DNA of 64,000 nt from Stutzerimonas nitrititolerans (GTDB lineage Bacteria > Pseudomonadota > Gammaproteobacteria > Pseudomonadales > Pseudomonadaceae), in the NCBI RefSeq assembly GCF_003696285.1, contig NZ_RFFL01000012.1, positions 62,001 to 126,000 of the forward strand, written 5' to 3'. Of this stretch, positions 28,326 to 36,735 are shown piece after piece. Positions within the stretch are counted from its first letter, which is position 1, and each line of letters opens with the position of its first letter. The position numbers were made by a program, and so were the translations under genes. Below the pieces are notes generated by a model that saw nothing but the letters and a program-made list of their open reading frames with translations, was not told the DNA's origin and made no database searches.

Positions 28326-28749
28326 ACTTCAGACGCACCCTCAGGCGGCGGTGCTCGTCGACCGGCAAGGCACCACGCGGCACGCAGACACCCCGGGCGA
28401 ACCATTGCCCCGGCCGCCTGAAACGCAGGATCACCGCCACCGGCAGCGCGAGGCTGTCGGGACGTAACTGGATCGGCTGCCAGCCTTCGCGCCGGCTCCA
28501 GAGCGACCAGCCGGATTCATCATGTCGCAGACCGCGCCACGCATCGTCGCTGCTGAGCAGGATGTGCCGCGGGACGACCCAGCCCGCATGGGCGAGACAG
28601 AAGAGCAGCCCCAGGCATCGCAGCCAGAGCGGCAACGGCAGGAGCAGCAGCCCCCACGCGGCGCACCCCAGCACCGACAGATACAGCGCCAGCAGCAGCC
28701 TCGACGCCTGCCAACGACACTCGAAGGGCGGATTACTTGGGCTGGACAC
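28294..28749 (-). CDS. ygfX: YgfX family inner-membrane protein
   Basis: A 151-residue protein with two close membrane segments (about residues 15-36 and 40-58) and a C-terminal cytoplasmic domain rich in Trp and Arg, the layout of YgfX (CptA), which pairs with SdhE. It starts with GTG inside the end of sdhE (17-bp overlap), and its 3' end overlaps nadB by 32 bp tail to tail. In E. coli it has been described as a toxin-like protein affecting cytoskeletal proteins; that role is disputed and not visible here. Confidence 0.82.
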   Translation of the reverse strand: MSSPSNPPFECRWQASRLLLALYLSVLGCAAWGLLLLPLPLWLRCLGLLFCLAHAGWVVPRHILLSSDDAWRGLRHDESGWSLWSRREGWQPIQLRPDSLALPVAVILRFRRPGQWFARGVCVPRGALPVDEHRRLRVRLKFSRDRWAAPE

Positions 28750-28987
28750 GGTCGAGGATCATGCGAACCATGCGGCGCAGATCTTCGTCCTCAGGTTCGC
28801 CACGCTCCATGAACCAGCCGAACATGTCTTGATCCTCGCAGCTGAGCAGTTTGCGATAGCGCCGCTGGTCTTCCTCGTCCAACTCCGGATAGACCTCTTT
28901 GACGAAGGGCACCAGCAGCACATCCAGCTCCAGCATGCCGCGACGACTCTGCCAGAACAGACGATTGAGTTCCGATTGTTCAACCAT
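28733..28987 (-). CDS. sdhE: Succinate dehydrogenase flavinylation factor
   Basis: An 84-residue SdhE protein with the RGxxE motif (RRGMLELD; R16, G17, E20). It helps attach FAD covalently to SdhA and FrdA. The ATG at 28987 ([13 protein letters not shown]) matches the family; the longer ORF does not. Overlap with ygfX implies co-translation. It is divergent from ygfZ, another iron-sulfur and flavin-related assembly factor. Confidence 0.93.
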   Translation of the reverse strand: MVEQSELNRLFWQSRRGMLELDVLLVPFVKEVYPELDEEDQRRYRKLLSCEDQDMFGWFMERGEPEDEDLRRMVRMILDRVQPK

Positions 28988-29136
28988 GCCAATGCTCCTT
29001 GAGTGAAGCGGCGCAGTATAACGGCTCGCGCCAGCACCGGCAGCCCGTCGACCTTGCGCATATGCAACGGAGCCCACGCTGCGTTTTCAAACGGTCCTGC
29101 TATGATGCTCGCCTGATTTTTCCATGGCGACCGATC

Positions 29137-30084
29137 ATGACCGATACTGCTTTTTTCAGCGTCCTGTCGCATGAGGGCGTCCTGGCCGTACGCGGCCCCG
29201 ATGCCAGCAAATTTCTGCAGGGACAACTGACCTGCAACCTTGGCTATCTCAACGCCAGCCAGTCCAGCCTCGGCGCCCGTTGCACGCCCAAGGGGCGCAT
29301 GCAATCGAGCTTCCGCATCCTCCCTGAAAACGACGGATACCTGCTGGCGATGGCCAGGGAACTGGTCGAACCGCAGCTCGCCGACCTGCGCAAGTTCGCC
29401 GTGTTTTCCAAATCCACCCTGCACGACGAGAGCGATGACTGGGTGCGTTTCGGCCTGGCGGCCGGCGACGGCCTGCTCGTCAGCCTCGGTCTGGATCTGC
29501 CGCAAACCGCCGATAGCGTGACCCGGGAAAACGGGCGCATCGCGATCCGCCTGGCGGATGGAAGAGCCGAACTCTGGGCCAAGGCCGACGAAGCCGAAAC
29601 GCTGCGTACGCGGCTGGCTTCCCAGCTTCCCGAAGCCCCGCTGAATCGCTGGATGCTGGCGCAGATTCGCGCGGGTATCGGCCAGGTGACAGGCACCACC
29701 CGCGAGCTGTTCATCCCGCAGATGATCAACCTGCAGGCACTGGGCGGTGTCAGTTTCAAGAAGGGCTGCTATACCGGGCAGGAAATCGTTGCCCGGATGC
29801 AGTACCTGGGCAAGCTCAAGCGCCACCTTTACCGCCTTGCCTCGCAGGGTGCCGAAACGGAATGCCCCGCAGCGGGTGTCGAGCTGTTCTCGCCGGTGCA
29901 TGGTTCGAGCGTGGGCGAGGTCGTCCTGGCAGCGACGAGCGACGAAGGGTTCGAGCTGCTGGCCGTACTGCAGGACGATGCCGCTGCGGACGGTCGTATC
30001 ACCCTGGGCTCACCCGATGGCTTGCCGCTGAGCCTGCTCGACCTGCCCTATACACTCGATTCCGATCGAGAAATTCAGCGCTGA
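29137..30084 (+). CDS. ygfZ: Folate-binding Fe-S assembly protein YgfZ
   Basis: A 315-residue GcvT-like protein with the YgfZ signature KGCYTGQE at residues 209-216, whose cysteine is needed for function. It uses folate and helps assemble certain Fe-S enzymes, such as MiaB. The start at 29137 follows the family; the longer ORF begins in the divergent promoter region. It is followed 60 bp later by an HDOD gene on the same strand. Confidence 0.92.
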   Translation: MTDTAFFSVLSHEGVLAVRGPDASKFLQGQLTCNLGYLNASQSSLGARCTPKGRMQSSFRILPENDGYLLAMARELVEPQLADLRKFAVFSKSTLHDESDDWVRFGLAAGDGLLVSLGLDLPQTADSVTRENGRIAIRLADGRAELWAKADEAETLRTRLASQLPEAPLNRWMLAQIRAGIGQVTGTTRELFIPQMINLQALGGVSFKKGCYTGQEIVARMQYLGKLKRHLYRLASQGAETECPAAGVELFSPVHGSSVGEVVLAATSDEGFELLAVLQDDAAADGRITLGSPDGLPLSLLDLPYTLDSDREIQR

Positions 30085-30144
30085 CAGCCAACCAGCCATA
30101 CCGGGCTGCGCACCAAGCCAGGCCGCACAACGACAAGGAATGAC

Positions 30145-30981
30145 ATGAGTACTCTTGCCGATAAAGTCCAGCGCGAGCTGATCCAGGCGATCGAGAATGA
30201 CCAGTTGGTGCTACCCACGCTTCCCGAGGTTGCGCTTCGGGTACGCGAGGCGGCTGAAGACCCGGACGTCGGCATCCCCACGCTGGCCAAGGTCATCGGC
30301 AACGACACGGCGCTGACGGCACGCCTGATCAAGGTGGTCAACAGCCCACTGCTGCGCACCAACCGCGAGATCAATGACCTGCAGACGGCCATCAGCCGAC
30401 TCGGCATCAACTACACCTGCAACCTCGCCACCGGCCTCGCCATGGAACAGATGTTCCAGGCAACCACCGACGTCATCGATCGCAAGATGCGTGAAGTCTG
30501 GAACAAGAGCACCGAGATCGCCGCCATCAGCCATGTGCTGTGCCGCAATTTCACTCGCCTGCCGCCCGATCAGGCAACGCTTGCCGGCCTGGTCCACCAG
30601 ATCGGTGTCCTGCCCATTCTCACCTATGCAGAAGAGCACGGCGCACTGCTCAGCGACTCCATCAGCCTCAACCATGTCATCGACCGCATTCATCCCATCG
30701 TCGGCGAAAGGATCCTGCGCACCTGGGATTTCCCCGAGCCGATCGCTGCGGTGCCGGGCCATTACAGCGACTTCGAGCGCGATTCTGCCAGGGTGGACTA
30801 TGTCGACATCGTCCAGGTTGCGACACTGCAAAGCTACCTGGGCACCACGCATCCCTACACGCAAATGGACTGGTCGCAGGTTCGCGCCTTCGACAAGCTG
30901 GGGCTCAACCCCGACACGCTACTGCGTGACGACGAGGACCTGTCCGCGGCAATGGATGCCGCAATGAGCATGCTGCAGTAA
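30145..30981 (+). CDS. HDOD domain signalling protein
   Basis: A 278-residue protein formed almost entirely by an HDOD domain (about residues 20-220: LPTLPEVALRVREA, then NDTALTARLIKVVNSP). HDOD proteins resemble HD-GYP phosphodiesterases but lack the intact catalytic metal site and act as signalling scaffolds. There is no attached output or EAL domain. The partner cannot be deduced. It is likely in the same transcript as ygfZ. Confidence 0.85.
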   Translation: MSTLADKVQRELIQAIENDQLVLPTLPEVALRVREAAEDPDVGIPTLAKVIGNDTALTARLIKVVNSPLLRTNREINDLQTAISRLGINYTCNLATGLAMEQMFQATTDVIDRKMREVWNKSTEIAAISHVLCRNFTRLPPDQATLAGLVHQIGVLPILTYAEEHGALLSDSISLNHVIDRIHPIVGERILRTWDFPEPIAAVPGHYSDFERDSARVDYVDIVQVATLQSYLGTTHPYTQMDWSQVRAFDKLGLNPDTLLRDDEDLSAAMDAAMSMLQ

Positions 30982-30988
30982 CCACCTA

Positions 30989-31018
30989 GGGAGGCGAATG
31001 CTGCTGGCATCCGCCTCC
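30989..31018 (+). terminator. Possible terminator after the HDOD gene
   Basis: Hairpin GGAGGCG...CGCCTCC with an inner ATGC/GCAT stem directly after the stop. There is no T run, so termination is uncertain. Confidence 0.4.
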
Positions 31019-31179
31019 GCGCCGTTCACCTCATCGCCTGGCCAGAATTCCGCGAAGGAACCGCCTCTACGCCCCTCAGTCACAAAAGAGGACGGCTATC
31101 CCGCCGCATCCCGCTTTGTGCATCCGATGCCGCATCGGACGGTACGGGCGTTTCCAGGTAGATGAAGGAGAACAACACC

Positions 31180-31698
31180 ATGATCCGCATCAACACCGCT
31201 CTTTTCTCGGGCGCCCTCGCACTGCTGTTCGGCGTCGCCGCCAACCTGGCAGTCGCCGCACAGGGTGAAAACTTCGTCGATGAAGCCTCCGCCAAGGGCC
31301 TCGCTGAAATCGAAACCGCCAAGCTCGCGCTCGAGAAGGGAACCGCCGAGGACGTCAAGGCCTTCGCGCAGAAGATGATCGATGACCACACCAGGGCCAA
31401 CCAGAAGCTCGCCGAGATCGCTGGGCAGAACGAAGACCTGCAGCTGTCCGATGAAGCCACGCTGATGGACAAGGCCAAGGCCATGATCCTCAAGCTGCGT
31501 GACGGAGAAAGCTTCGACCAGGCCTACGCCAACAACCAGGTGGTCGCTCACGAGCAGACCATCGAACTGTTCCGGAACTACGCCGAGCAGGGTGACAACG
31601 CCGATCTCAAGGCATTCGCCCAGTCGACCCTGCCCAAACTGGAACAGCATCTCCAGGAAGCCAAGCAGCTGGCTGCCACGCACGGCTCGAAGCGGTAA
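31180..31698 (+). CDS. DUF4142 periplasmic protein
   Basis: A 172-residue protein with a signal peptide (cleavage near ANLAVAA, residue ~24) and a helical DUF4142 domain (FVDEASAKGLAEIETAKLAL, and later HEQTIELFRNYAEQG). Such ferritin-like helical domains appear in many stress-induced exported proteins. The start at 31180 has AAGGAG nine bases upstream; the ATG at 31162 overlaps that site and was rejected. Function is unknown, possibly envelope stress. Confidence 0.85.
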   Translation: MIRINTALFSGALALLFGVAANLAVAAQGENFVDEASAKGLAEIETAKLALEKGTAEDVKAFAQKMIDDHTRANQKLAEIAGQNEDLQLSDEATLMDKAKAMILKLRDGESFDQAYANNQVVAHEQTIELFRNYAEQGDNADLKAFAQSTLPKLEQHLQEAKQLAATHGSKR

Positions 31699-31710
31699 CA
31701 GCGCCACAGC

Positions 31711-31732
31711 GGTGCCGGACTCTTCCGGCACC
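31711..31732. terminator. Hairpin between convergent DUF4142 gene and ung
   Basis: A 9-bp stem GGTGCCGGA/TCCGGCACC with a CTCT loop, placed between two convergent stop codons. It could serve both directions; T runs are poor. Confidence 0.55.
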
Positions 31733-31737
31733 CGCCT

Positions 31738-32433
31738 TCACACTTCGACCGGCAACGCCCAGTCGATAGGCTCGAGGCCCTGCTGGCGTAGAAACTGGTT
31801 CGCTCGACTGAAATGTCCATTGCCCAGGAAGCCACGGTGCGCCGACAACGGCGACGGATGCGCTGACTTGAGCAGCAGATGGCGCGTCGGATCGAGCAGC
31901 CGGGCCTTGCTCTGGGCATGCGCCCCCCAGAGCATGAAGACCAGATGCGGCCGCCGAGCGTTGACCACTTCCATGATTCGATCGGTGAAGACATGCCAGC
32001 CCGCCTTGGCATGTGATCCGGCCATACCCTGCTCCACCGTCAGCGAGGTGTTGAGCATCAACACGCCCTGATCCGCCCAGTGCTGCAGATAGCCATGCCG
32101 CGGAATCTCCAGATTCAGGTCACGCTTGAGCTCCTTGAAGATGTTCTGCAGCGAGGGTGGCGGCGCAACGCCGGGTTGTACGGAAAACGACAGCCCGTGC
32201 GCCTGTCCGGGACCGTGGTAGGGGTCCTGACCGAGGATGACGACCTTTACCCGATCCAGGGGTGTGGAATTCAGCGCATTGAAAATCAGCGGCCCGGGCG
32301 GATGGATCAGCTTGCCCGCGGCCTTTTCGCGCCGCAGAAAGTCGCCCAGTTCCGTCATGTAAGGCTGCTCGAACTCGTCCTGCAGGGCAGCCTTCCAGCC
32401 GGCTTCGAGCTTGATGCGGTCATTTTGCTTCAT
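31738..32433 (-). CDS. ung: Uracil-DNA glycosylase
   Basis: A 231-residue family 1 uracil-DNA glycosylase that removes uracil from DNA. The water-activating motif GQDPYH (residues 68-73, catalytic Asp70) and the late [11 protein letters not shown] motif are both intact. The ATG at 32433 has AGGA upstream and gives the family length. It is convergent with the DUF4142 gene and divergent from the binding-protein gene. Confidence 0.96.
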   Translation of the reverse strand: MKQNDRIKLEAGWKAALQDEFEQPYMTELGDFLRREKAAGKLIHPPGPLIFNALNSTPLDRVKVVILGQDPYHGPGQAHGLSFSVQPGVAPPPSLQNIFKELKRDLNLEIPRHGYLQHWADQGVLMLNTSLTVEQGMAGSHAKAGWHVFTDRIMEVVNARRPHLVFMLWGAHAQSKARLLDPTRHLLLKSAHPSPLSAHRGFLGNGHFSRANQFLRQQGLEPIDWALPVEV

Positions 32434-32677
32434 CGTGATTCCTGTCGGCCCAAGCGCGCGGACCATAGGGGGCGATCTCTGGCGCTGTCAACCGCACAGC
32501 TGACACCACACCGCTCGTTGACCACCAGAGGGCAAGTGGATTTTTCTCAATAATGCTGCGCAGCGCACGCGCCTTCAAACTAAGACCAACGGTTAGATGA
32601 CGAGGGCTCGACATGGAGGTAAAAGACCTCACACAACTAATAATTACGCCAACAACAATTACAACAAGGAGCTTGCG

Positions 32678-33922
32678 ATGAAGCGGATTGCCCTTCTGGC
32701 AGCCGGGCTGGGTTTATGTCTCGCCGCCGAGGCTGCCGACCCCATCACTCTCGGCCTGAATTACCCCCGTACCGGTAGCTACAAGGAAGAAGGGCTGTCG
32801 CAGATGCGCGGCGCCCTGCTCGCAATCGACGAAATCAACGCCAGAGGCGGTGTGCTCGGACGTCCCCTGCAGCTCTCCAGCCGCAACTCTGCCTCACGCC
32901 CGGAGAAGTCCGTCGCCAACGTCGACCGCCTGGCGGACGAAGGCGTCGCCATGCTGTTCGGCGGCGTCTCCAGCGCCGTGGCGATCGCCGCCAGCAAGCG
33001 CGCCAGAGAGCGCGGCCTGCTCTACTTCGGCACCATCACCTACTCCAACGACACCACCGGCAAGGATGGCCACCGGTACATGTTCCGCGAGTGCAACAGC
33101 GCCTGGATGAGCGCGCGCGTGCTGGGGCAGTACCTGAACAAGACCATGCCGAACAAGCGTTATTTCTACCTTACCGCCGACTATACCTGGGGCCACACCA
33201 GCGAAAGCTCGTTGCGCCAGGCGACCGGCACCACCGATCAGTCGCAGCACCCCGGCGCCAGAACCCCCTTCCCGGGCGCGCGTCTGTCCGACTTCCGCGC
33301 AGCCTTGCAGCAGGCTGAACAGAGCGGGGCCGACGTACTGGCACTGGTTCTCTATGGTGAGGACATGGTACGCGCCATGCGCATTGCCGATGACATGGGC
33401 CTGAACAAGAAGATGCAGATCGCGGTCCCCAACCTGAGCATGACCATGGTCGAGGCCGCCGGTCCCGACATCATGCGTGGCGTACTGGGTACCGAACCCT
33501 GGACCTGGCGCGTGCCGGAAATCGAAGGTTCCGAGCAGGGCAAGGCGTTCGTGAAGAACTTCGGCGAGCGCTACCAGACCCACCCCTCCAGCTCCGCTGC
33601 AGCCGCCTACACCATCGTCCACCAATGGGCTGACGCGGCGACTCGGGCCAGAAGCATCGATAGCGAAAAGGTGATCGCAGCGCTCGAAGGGCATCGCTAC
33701 ACGCTGCTCAAGGACGAGCAGTACTGGCGCCCCTTCGATCACCAGAGCGTGCAGACGGTCTACGCGGTGAAGGTCAAGCCGCGCGACGAAGTGCTCAAGG
33801 ACCCCTTCAGGCAGGACTACTTCGAGATCGTCCACCGCCTGGCCGGCGAGCAGGCCGCCCCCACGCTGGCCGAATGGCAGGAAGAACGGCGTTCGGCCAA
33901 CCAGCCGCTACAATTGCAGTGA
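32678..33922 (+). CDS. ABC-transporter periplasmic binding protein (HAAT/LivK-type)
   Basis: A 414-residue exported protein with a signal peptide (MKRIALLAAGLGLCLAAEA, cleaved near residue 21) and a type I periplasmic binding fold (ITLGLNYPRTGSYKEEG, then GRPLQL and GVSSAVAIAAS). It belongs to the branched-chain amino acid/amide group. AAGGAG precedes the ATG at 32678; the upstream in-frame extension is not exported. There are no permease or ATPase genes nearby, so it is an orphan here. The ligand is unknown; it could also be a sensor component. Confidence 0.85.
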   Translation: MKRIALLAAGLGLCLAAEAADPITLGLNYPRTGSYKEEGLSQMRGALLAIDEINARGGVLGRPLQLSSRNSASRPEKSVANVDRLADEGVAMLFGGVSSAVAIAASKRARERGLLYFGTITYSNDTTGKDGHRYMFRECNSAWMSARVLGQYLNKTMPNKRYFYLTADYTWGHTSESSLRQATGTTDQSQHPGARTPFPGARLSDFRAALQQAEQSGADVLALVLYGEDMVRAMRIADDMGLNKKMQIAVPNLSMTMVEAAGPDIMRGVLGTEPWTWRVPEIEGSEQGKAFVKNFGERYQTHPSSSAAAAYTIVHQWADAATRARSIDSEKVIAALEGHRYTLLKDEQYWRPFDHQSVQTVYAVKVKPRDEVLKDPFRQDYFEIVHRLAGEQAAPTLAEWQEERRSANQPLQLQ

Positions 33923-33930
33923 CTTCTGCC

Positions 33931-33964
33931 ACCGCCTGGCAGGGCCCGCGCCCTGCCAGGCGGT
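33931..33964 (+). terminator. Strong hairpin after the binding-protein gene
   Basis: A perfect 15-bp stem (33931-33945 with 33950-33964) around CCGC, nine bases after the stop. It lacks a T run but is very stable. Confidence 0.6.
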
Positions 33965-34068
33965 CCCTCCATCGGCTGCAACCACAGCGCCTCGGCGAAC
34001 TCTGAAGGGAAGCAGCGGAGAATTGCATCCCGCAGCAGAGCCCCGACCAACTTGCGAGGATCAAGCCC

Positions 34069-34887
34069 ATGAGTACTGCCGTCGAACCCTACAAGCCCGG
34101 CATCTTCGACCTGACCCACAAGCTGACCGTCGAGAAGCACGGCCACACGGCATTGATCACCATCAACCATCCGCCCGCCAATACCTGGGATCGAGAATCG
34201 CTGATCGGCCTCAAGCTGGTGGTCGAGCACCTCAATCACGACGACGACATCTACGCACTGGTGATCTGCGGCCAGGGTGAGAAATTCTTCAGCGCCGGCG
34301 CCGAGCTGAAGCTCTTCGCCGATGGCGACAGGGTTCGCGCGCGGGAAATGGCGCGCCGTTTCGGCGAAGCCTTCGAGGCCCTGCGCGACTTTCGCGGCGT
34401 ATCGATCGCGGCCATCAACGGTTTCGCCCTGGGCGGCGGCCTGGAATGCGCGCTTGCCTGCGACATTCGCATCGCCGAGCGACAGGCTCAACTGGGCCTT
34501 CCGGAAGCTTCGGTAGGGTTGCTGCCCTGTGCCGGCGGCACCCAGGCGTTGGCCTGGCTGGTGGGCGAAGGTTGGGCCAAGCGCATGATCCTCTGCGGTG
34601 AACGCCTCGATGCCGAAACGGCACTGCGCATCGGCCTGGTCGAGCAGATCGTCGAGCCGGGCGAAGCACGTGGCCATGCCCTGCTGCTAGCGGCGCGCGT
34701 CGCCCGCCAGAGCCCTGTGGCGGTTCGCACCATCAAGCCGCTGATCGACAGCGTACGCAGCCGAGGACCGAACACCCTCGGTGCGGCCGAACGCGAAGCC
34801 TTCATCGGATTGTTCGAGGCAGAAGACACGCTGGAAGGTGTCAATGCCTTTCTGGAAAAGCGCGAGCCCCTCTGGAGAAATCGCTGA
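34069..34887 (+). CDS. Enoyl-CoA hydratase/isomerase family protein
   Basis: A 272-residue crotonase-fold protein. Oxyanion-hole segments FSAGAELK and NGFALGGGLECALACD are present, and both catalytic glutamates are retained (in GGGLECAL and LPEASVGLLPC), so it is probably an active hydratase. The substrate is unknown; no beta-oxidation partner lies next to it. It stands alone between the orphan binding protein and a convergent secreted-protein gene. Confidence 0.85.
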   Translation: MSTAVEPYKPGIFDLTHKLTVEKHGHTALITINHPPANTWDRESLIGLKLVVEHLNHDDDIYALVICGQGEKFFSAGAELKLFADGDRVRAREMARRFGEAFEALRDFRGVSIAAINGFALGGGLECALACDIRIAERQAQLGLPEASVGLLPCAGGTQALAWLVGEGWAKRMILCGERLDAETALRIGLVEQIVEPGEARGHALLLAARVARQSPVAVRTIKPLIDSVRSRGPNTLGAAEREAFIGLFEAEDTLEGVNAFLEKREPLWRNR

Positions 34888-34962
34888 TCCGGCTCGAACG
34901 TAGCGGCGACAGGAGCAGCATGCGGGCATCCGCTAACGGACTGCCCGCAAGAGCTGCCGGGA

Positions 34963-35376
34963 TCAGTGCCGGCGATAACTCCGCCGATCGAAACTTCCGC
35001 GCTGCGACGGCCGATAATCATGGCGCTGATTCCAACCCTGACTACGGCGATACGAATTCTGCCGATGCTCATGGCGCCAACGCTGCGACCGGTCCAGGCC
35101 GTGACGCCGCCCACCGTCCCAGCGCTGCGGCCGATCCAGCCCACGATGTCTGTCGTAGTATTGCGGGGGCAACTGCCCCTGATAACGCGGCGGCAGATTC
35201 GGCCGATATTGCCGATGCTGCGGGTAAGGGCTGCGTGGATCGTACCGGTACGCTCCGCCACCAATGCGATAGCTGGCACCGTCCGGCTGGTAGACCCAGA
35301 CGCGGCCGGGCGCATCGGCCTGCACCGGTACGGCCAGGCTCAGGCCCAACAGCAGCACGAGCGTTCTGATGTTCAT
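34963..35376 (-). CDS. Arg/Tyr/Gln-rich secreted protein of unknown function
   Basis: A 137-residue protein with a clear signal peptide (MNIRTLVLLLGLSLAVPVQA, cleaved near residue 20). The mature part begins with a short WVYQPDGASYRIGGG segment. The rest is low-complexity, rich in Arg, Tyr, Gln, Pro and His, with repeated RSQRW/RPQRW-like and YRR units. I recognise no family beyond general resemblance to small periplasmic RXY-rich proteins. The very basic tail could bind polyanions such as DNA, exopolysaccharide or LPS; that is speculation. Confidence 0.65.
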   Translation of the reverse strand: MNIRTLVLLLGLSLAVPVQADAPGRVWVYQPDGASYRIGGGAYRYDPRSPYPQHRQYRPNLPPRYQGQLPPQYYDRHRGLDRPQRWDGGRRHGLDRSQRWRHEHRQNSYRRSQGWNQRHDYRPSQRGSFDRRSYRRH

Positions 35377-35578
35377 GAGGCACCTCCAGGGACGAACCGC
35401 CCACGACTCATTCCATCAGACCACAGCCTGATCGCGGACGATCGGCCAACTGACGGCCGGCGCGCCGGAGGCAGTCCCACCCTGCGACAGGCCGTCGCGA
35501 CTTGTATGGCCGTCGGCGCTTCCCGATAATAGCCGCCTTTTAGCCTCGGGCTCGTGCAGAGCACACAGGGATTCCGCG

Positions 35579-36163
35579 ATGACCGAACTCGCCCTGATCA
35601 TGGTTAGCGCCATCCTGGTCAACAATTTCGTGCTGGTGCAGTTTCTCGGCCTGTGCCCGTTCATGGGCGTTTCGAAGAAGATCGAAACCGCCATCGGCCT
35701 TTCGCTGGCCACCACCTTCGTGCTGACATTGGCGGCGATGTGCAGCTATCTGGTGCAGCAGTACGTGCTCAAGCCGCTGGATCTGGAATTTCTGCGCACC
35801 ATCAGCTTCATCCTGGTGATCGCCGTGGTGGTGCAGTTCACCGAAATGGTGGTGAACAAGACCAGTCCGCTCCTTTATCGCGTGCTAGGTATCTTCCTGC
35901 CGCTGATCACCACCAACTGCATCGTGCTCGGCGTCGCCCTGCTCAATGCCAACAAGTCCGAATTCACCTTCATCACCGCGACCGCCAACGGCTTCGCCGC
36001 CGGCCTGGGCTTTTCCCTGGTGCTGGTGCTGTTCGCCGCCATGCGTGAGCGCATCGCCATCGCCGACGTCCCCCGCTCGTTCCAGGGCGCCGCCATCGGC
36101 ATGGTCACCGCCGGCCTGATGTCGCTGGCATTCATGGGCTTCACCGGGTTGATCAAGCTATGA
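35579..36163 (+). CDS. rnfA: Electron transport complex subunit RnfA
   Basis: A 194-residue integral membrane subunit with six membrane segments, homologous to RnfE/NqrD-NqrE. The family motifs [16 protein letters not shown] and TTNCIVLG are present, including the membrane-embedded cysteines that bind a [2Fe-2S] centre. It is the first gene of the Rnf operon. The complex couples ferredoxin:NAD electron transfer to ion transport, or in gammaproteobacteria keeps SoxR reduced. It overlaps rnfB by 4 bp. Confidence 0.95.
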   Translation: MTELALIMVSAILVNNFVLVQFLGLCPFMGVSKKIETAIGLSLATTFVLTLAAMCSYLVQQYVLKPLDLEFLRTISFILVIAVVVQFTEMVVNKTSPLLYRVLGIFLPLITTNCIVLGVALLNANKSEFTFITATANGFAAGLGFSLVLVLFAAMRERIAIADVPRSFQGAAIGMVTAGLMSLAFMGFTGLIKL

Positions 36164-36735
36164 GCCTGGTTCTGATTGCCATACTCGCGCTGCTGGCGCT
36201 GTGCCTGGTGTGCGGCGCCATCCTGGGTTTCGCGGCGGTACGTTTCCGGGTCGAAGGCGACCCGATTGCCGAGCAGATCAACGCCCTGCTGCCTCAGACC
36301 CAGTGCGGCCAGTGCGGTTATCCGGGCTGCAAGCCCTACGCCGAAGCCATCGCCGGCGGCGACAAGATCAACAAGTGCCCACCGGGCGGCGAGGCCACCA
36401 TCCAGGCGCTGGCCGATCTGCTGGATGTCGAGCCCGAGCCGCTGGACGCCGCGGAAGGCGAAGTACCGCCGCGCGTCGCCTATATCCGCGAGGCCGAATG
36501 CATCGGTTGCACCAAATGCATCCAGGCCTGCCCGGTGGACGCCATCGTCGGCGCCGCCAAGCAGATGCACACCGTGATCGTCTCCGAATGCACCGGCTGC
36601 GACCTCTGCGTCGAGCCCTGCCCGGTGGACTGCATCGACATGATCGAATTGGGTAGCAACCTGCAAAGCTGGAAATGGGACCAGCCGCTGGCGCCGGGCC
36701 AGCTGATCGCCAGTGACCGGGAGCAGGCCGCATGA
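36160..36735 (+). CDS. rnfB: Electron transport complex subunit RnfB
   Basis: A 191-residue Fe-S subunit. An N-terminal membrane anchor (residues 3-27) is followed by a cluster motif with Cys49, 52, 57 and 73 (CGQCGYPGC), then two [4Fe-4S] motifs at Cys114/117/120/124 and 144/147/150/154. It is the probable electron entry point from ferredoxin. It overlaps rnfA and rnfC by 4 bp each. Confidence 0.95.
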   Translation: MSLVLIAILALLALCLVCGAILGFAAVRFRVEGDPIAEQINALLPQTQCGQCGYPGCKPYAEAIAGGDKINKCPPGGEATIQALADLLDVEPEPLDAAEGEVPPRVAYIREAECIGCTKCIQACPVDAIVGAAKQMHTVIVSECTGCDLCVEPCPVDCIDMIELGSNLQSWKWDQPLAPGQLIASDREQAA

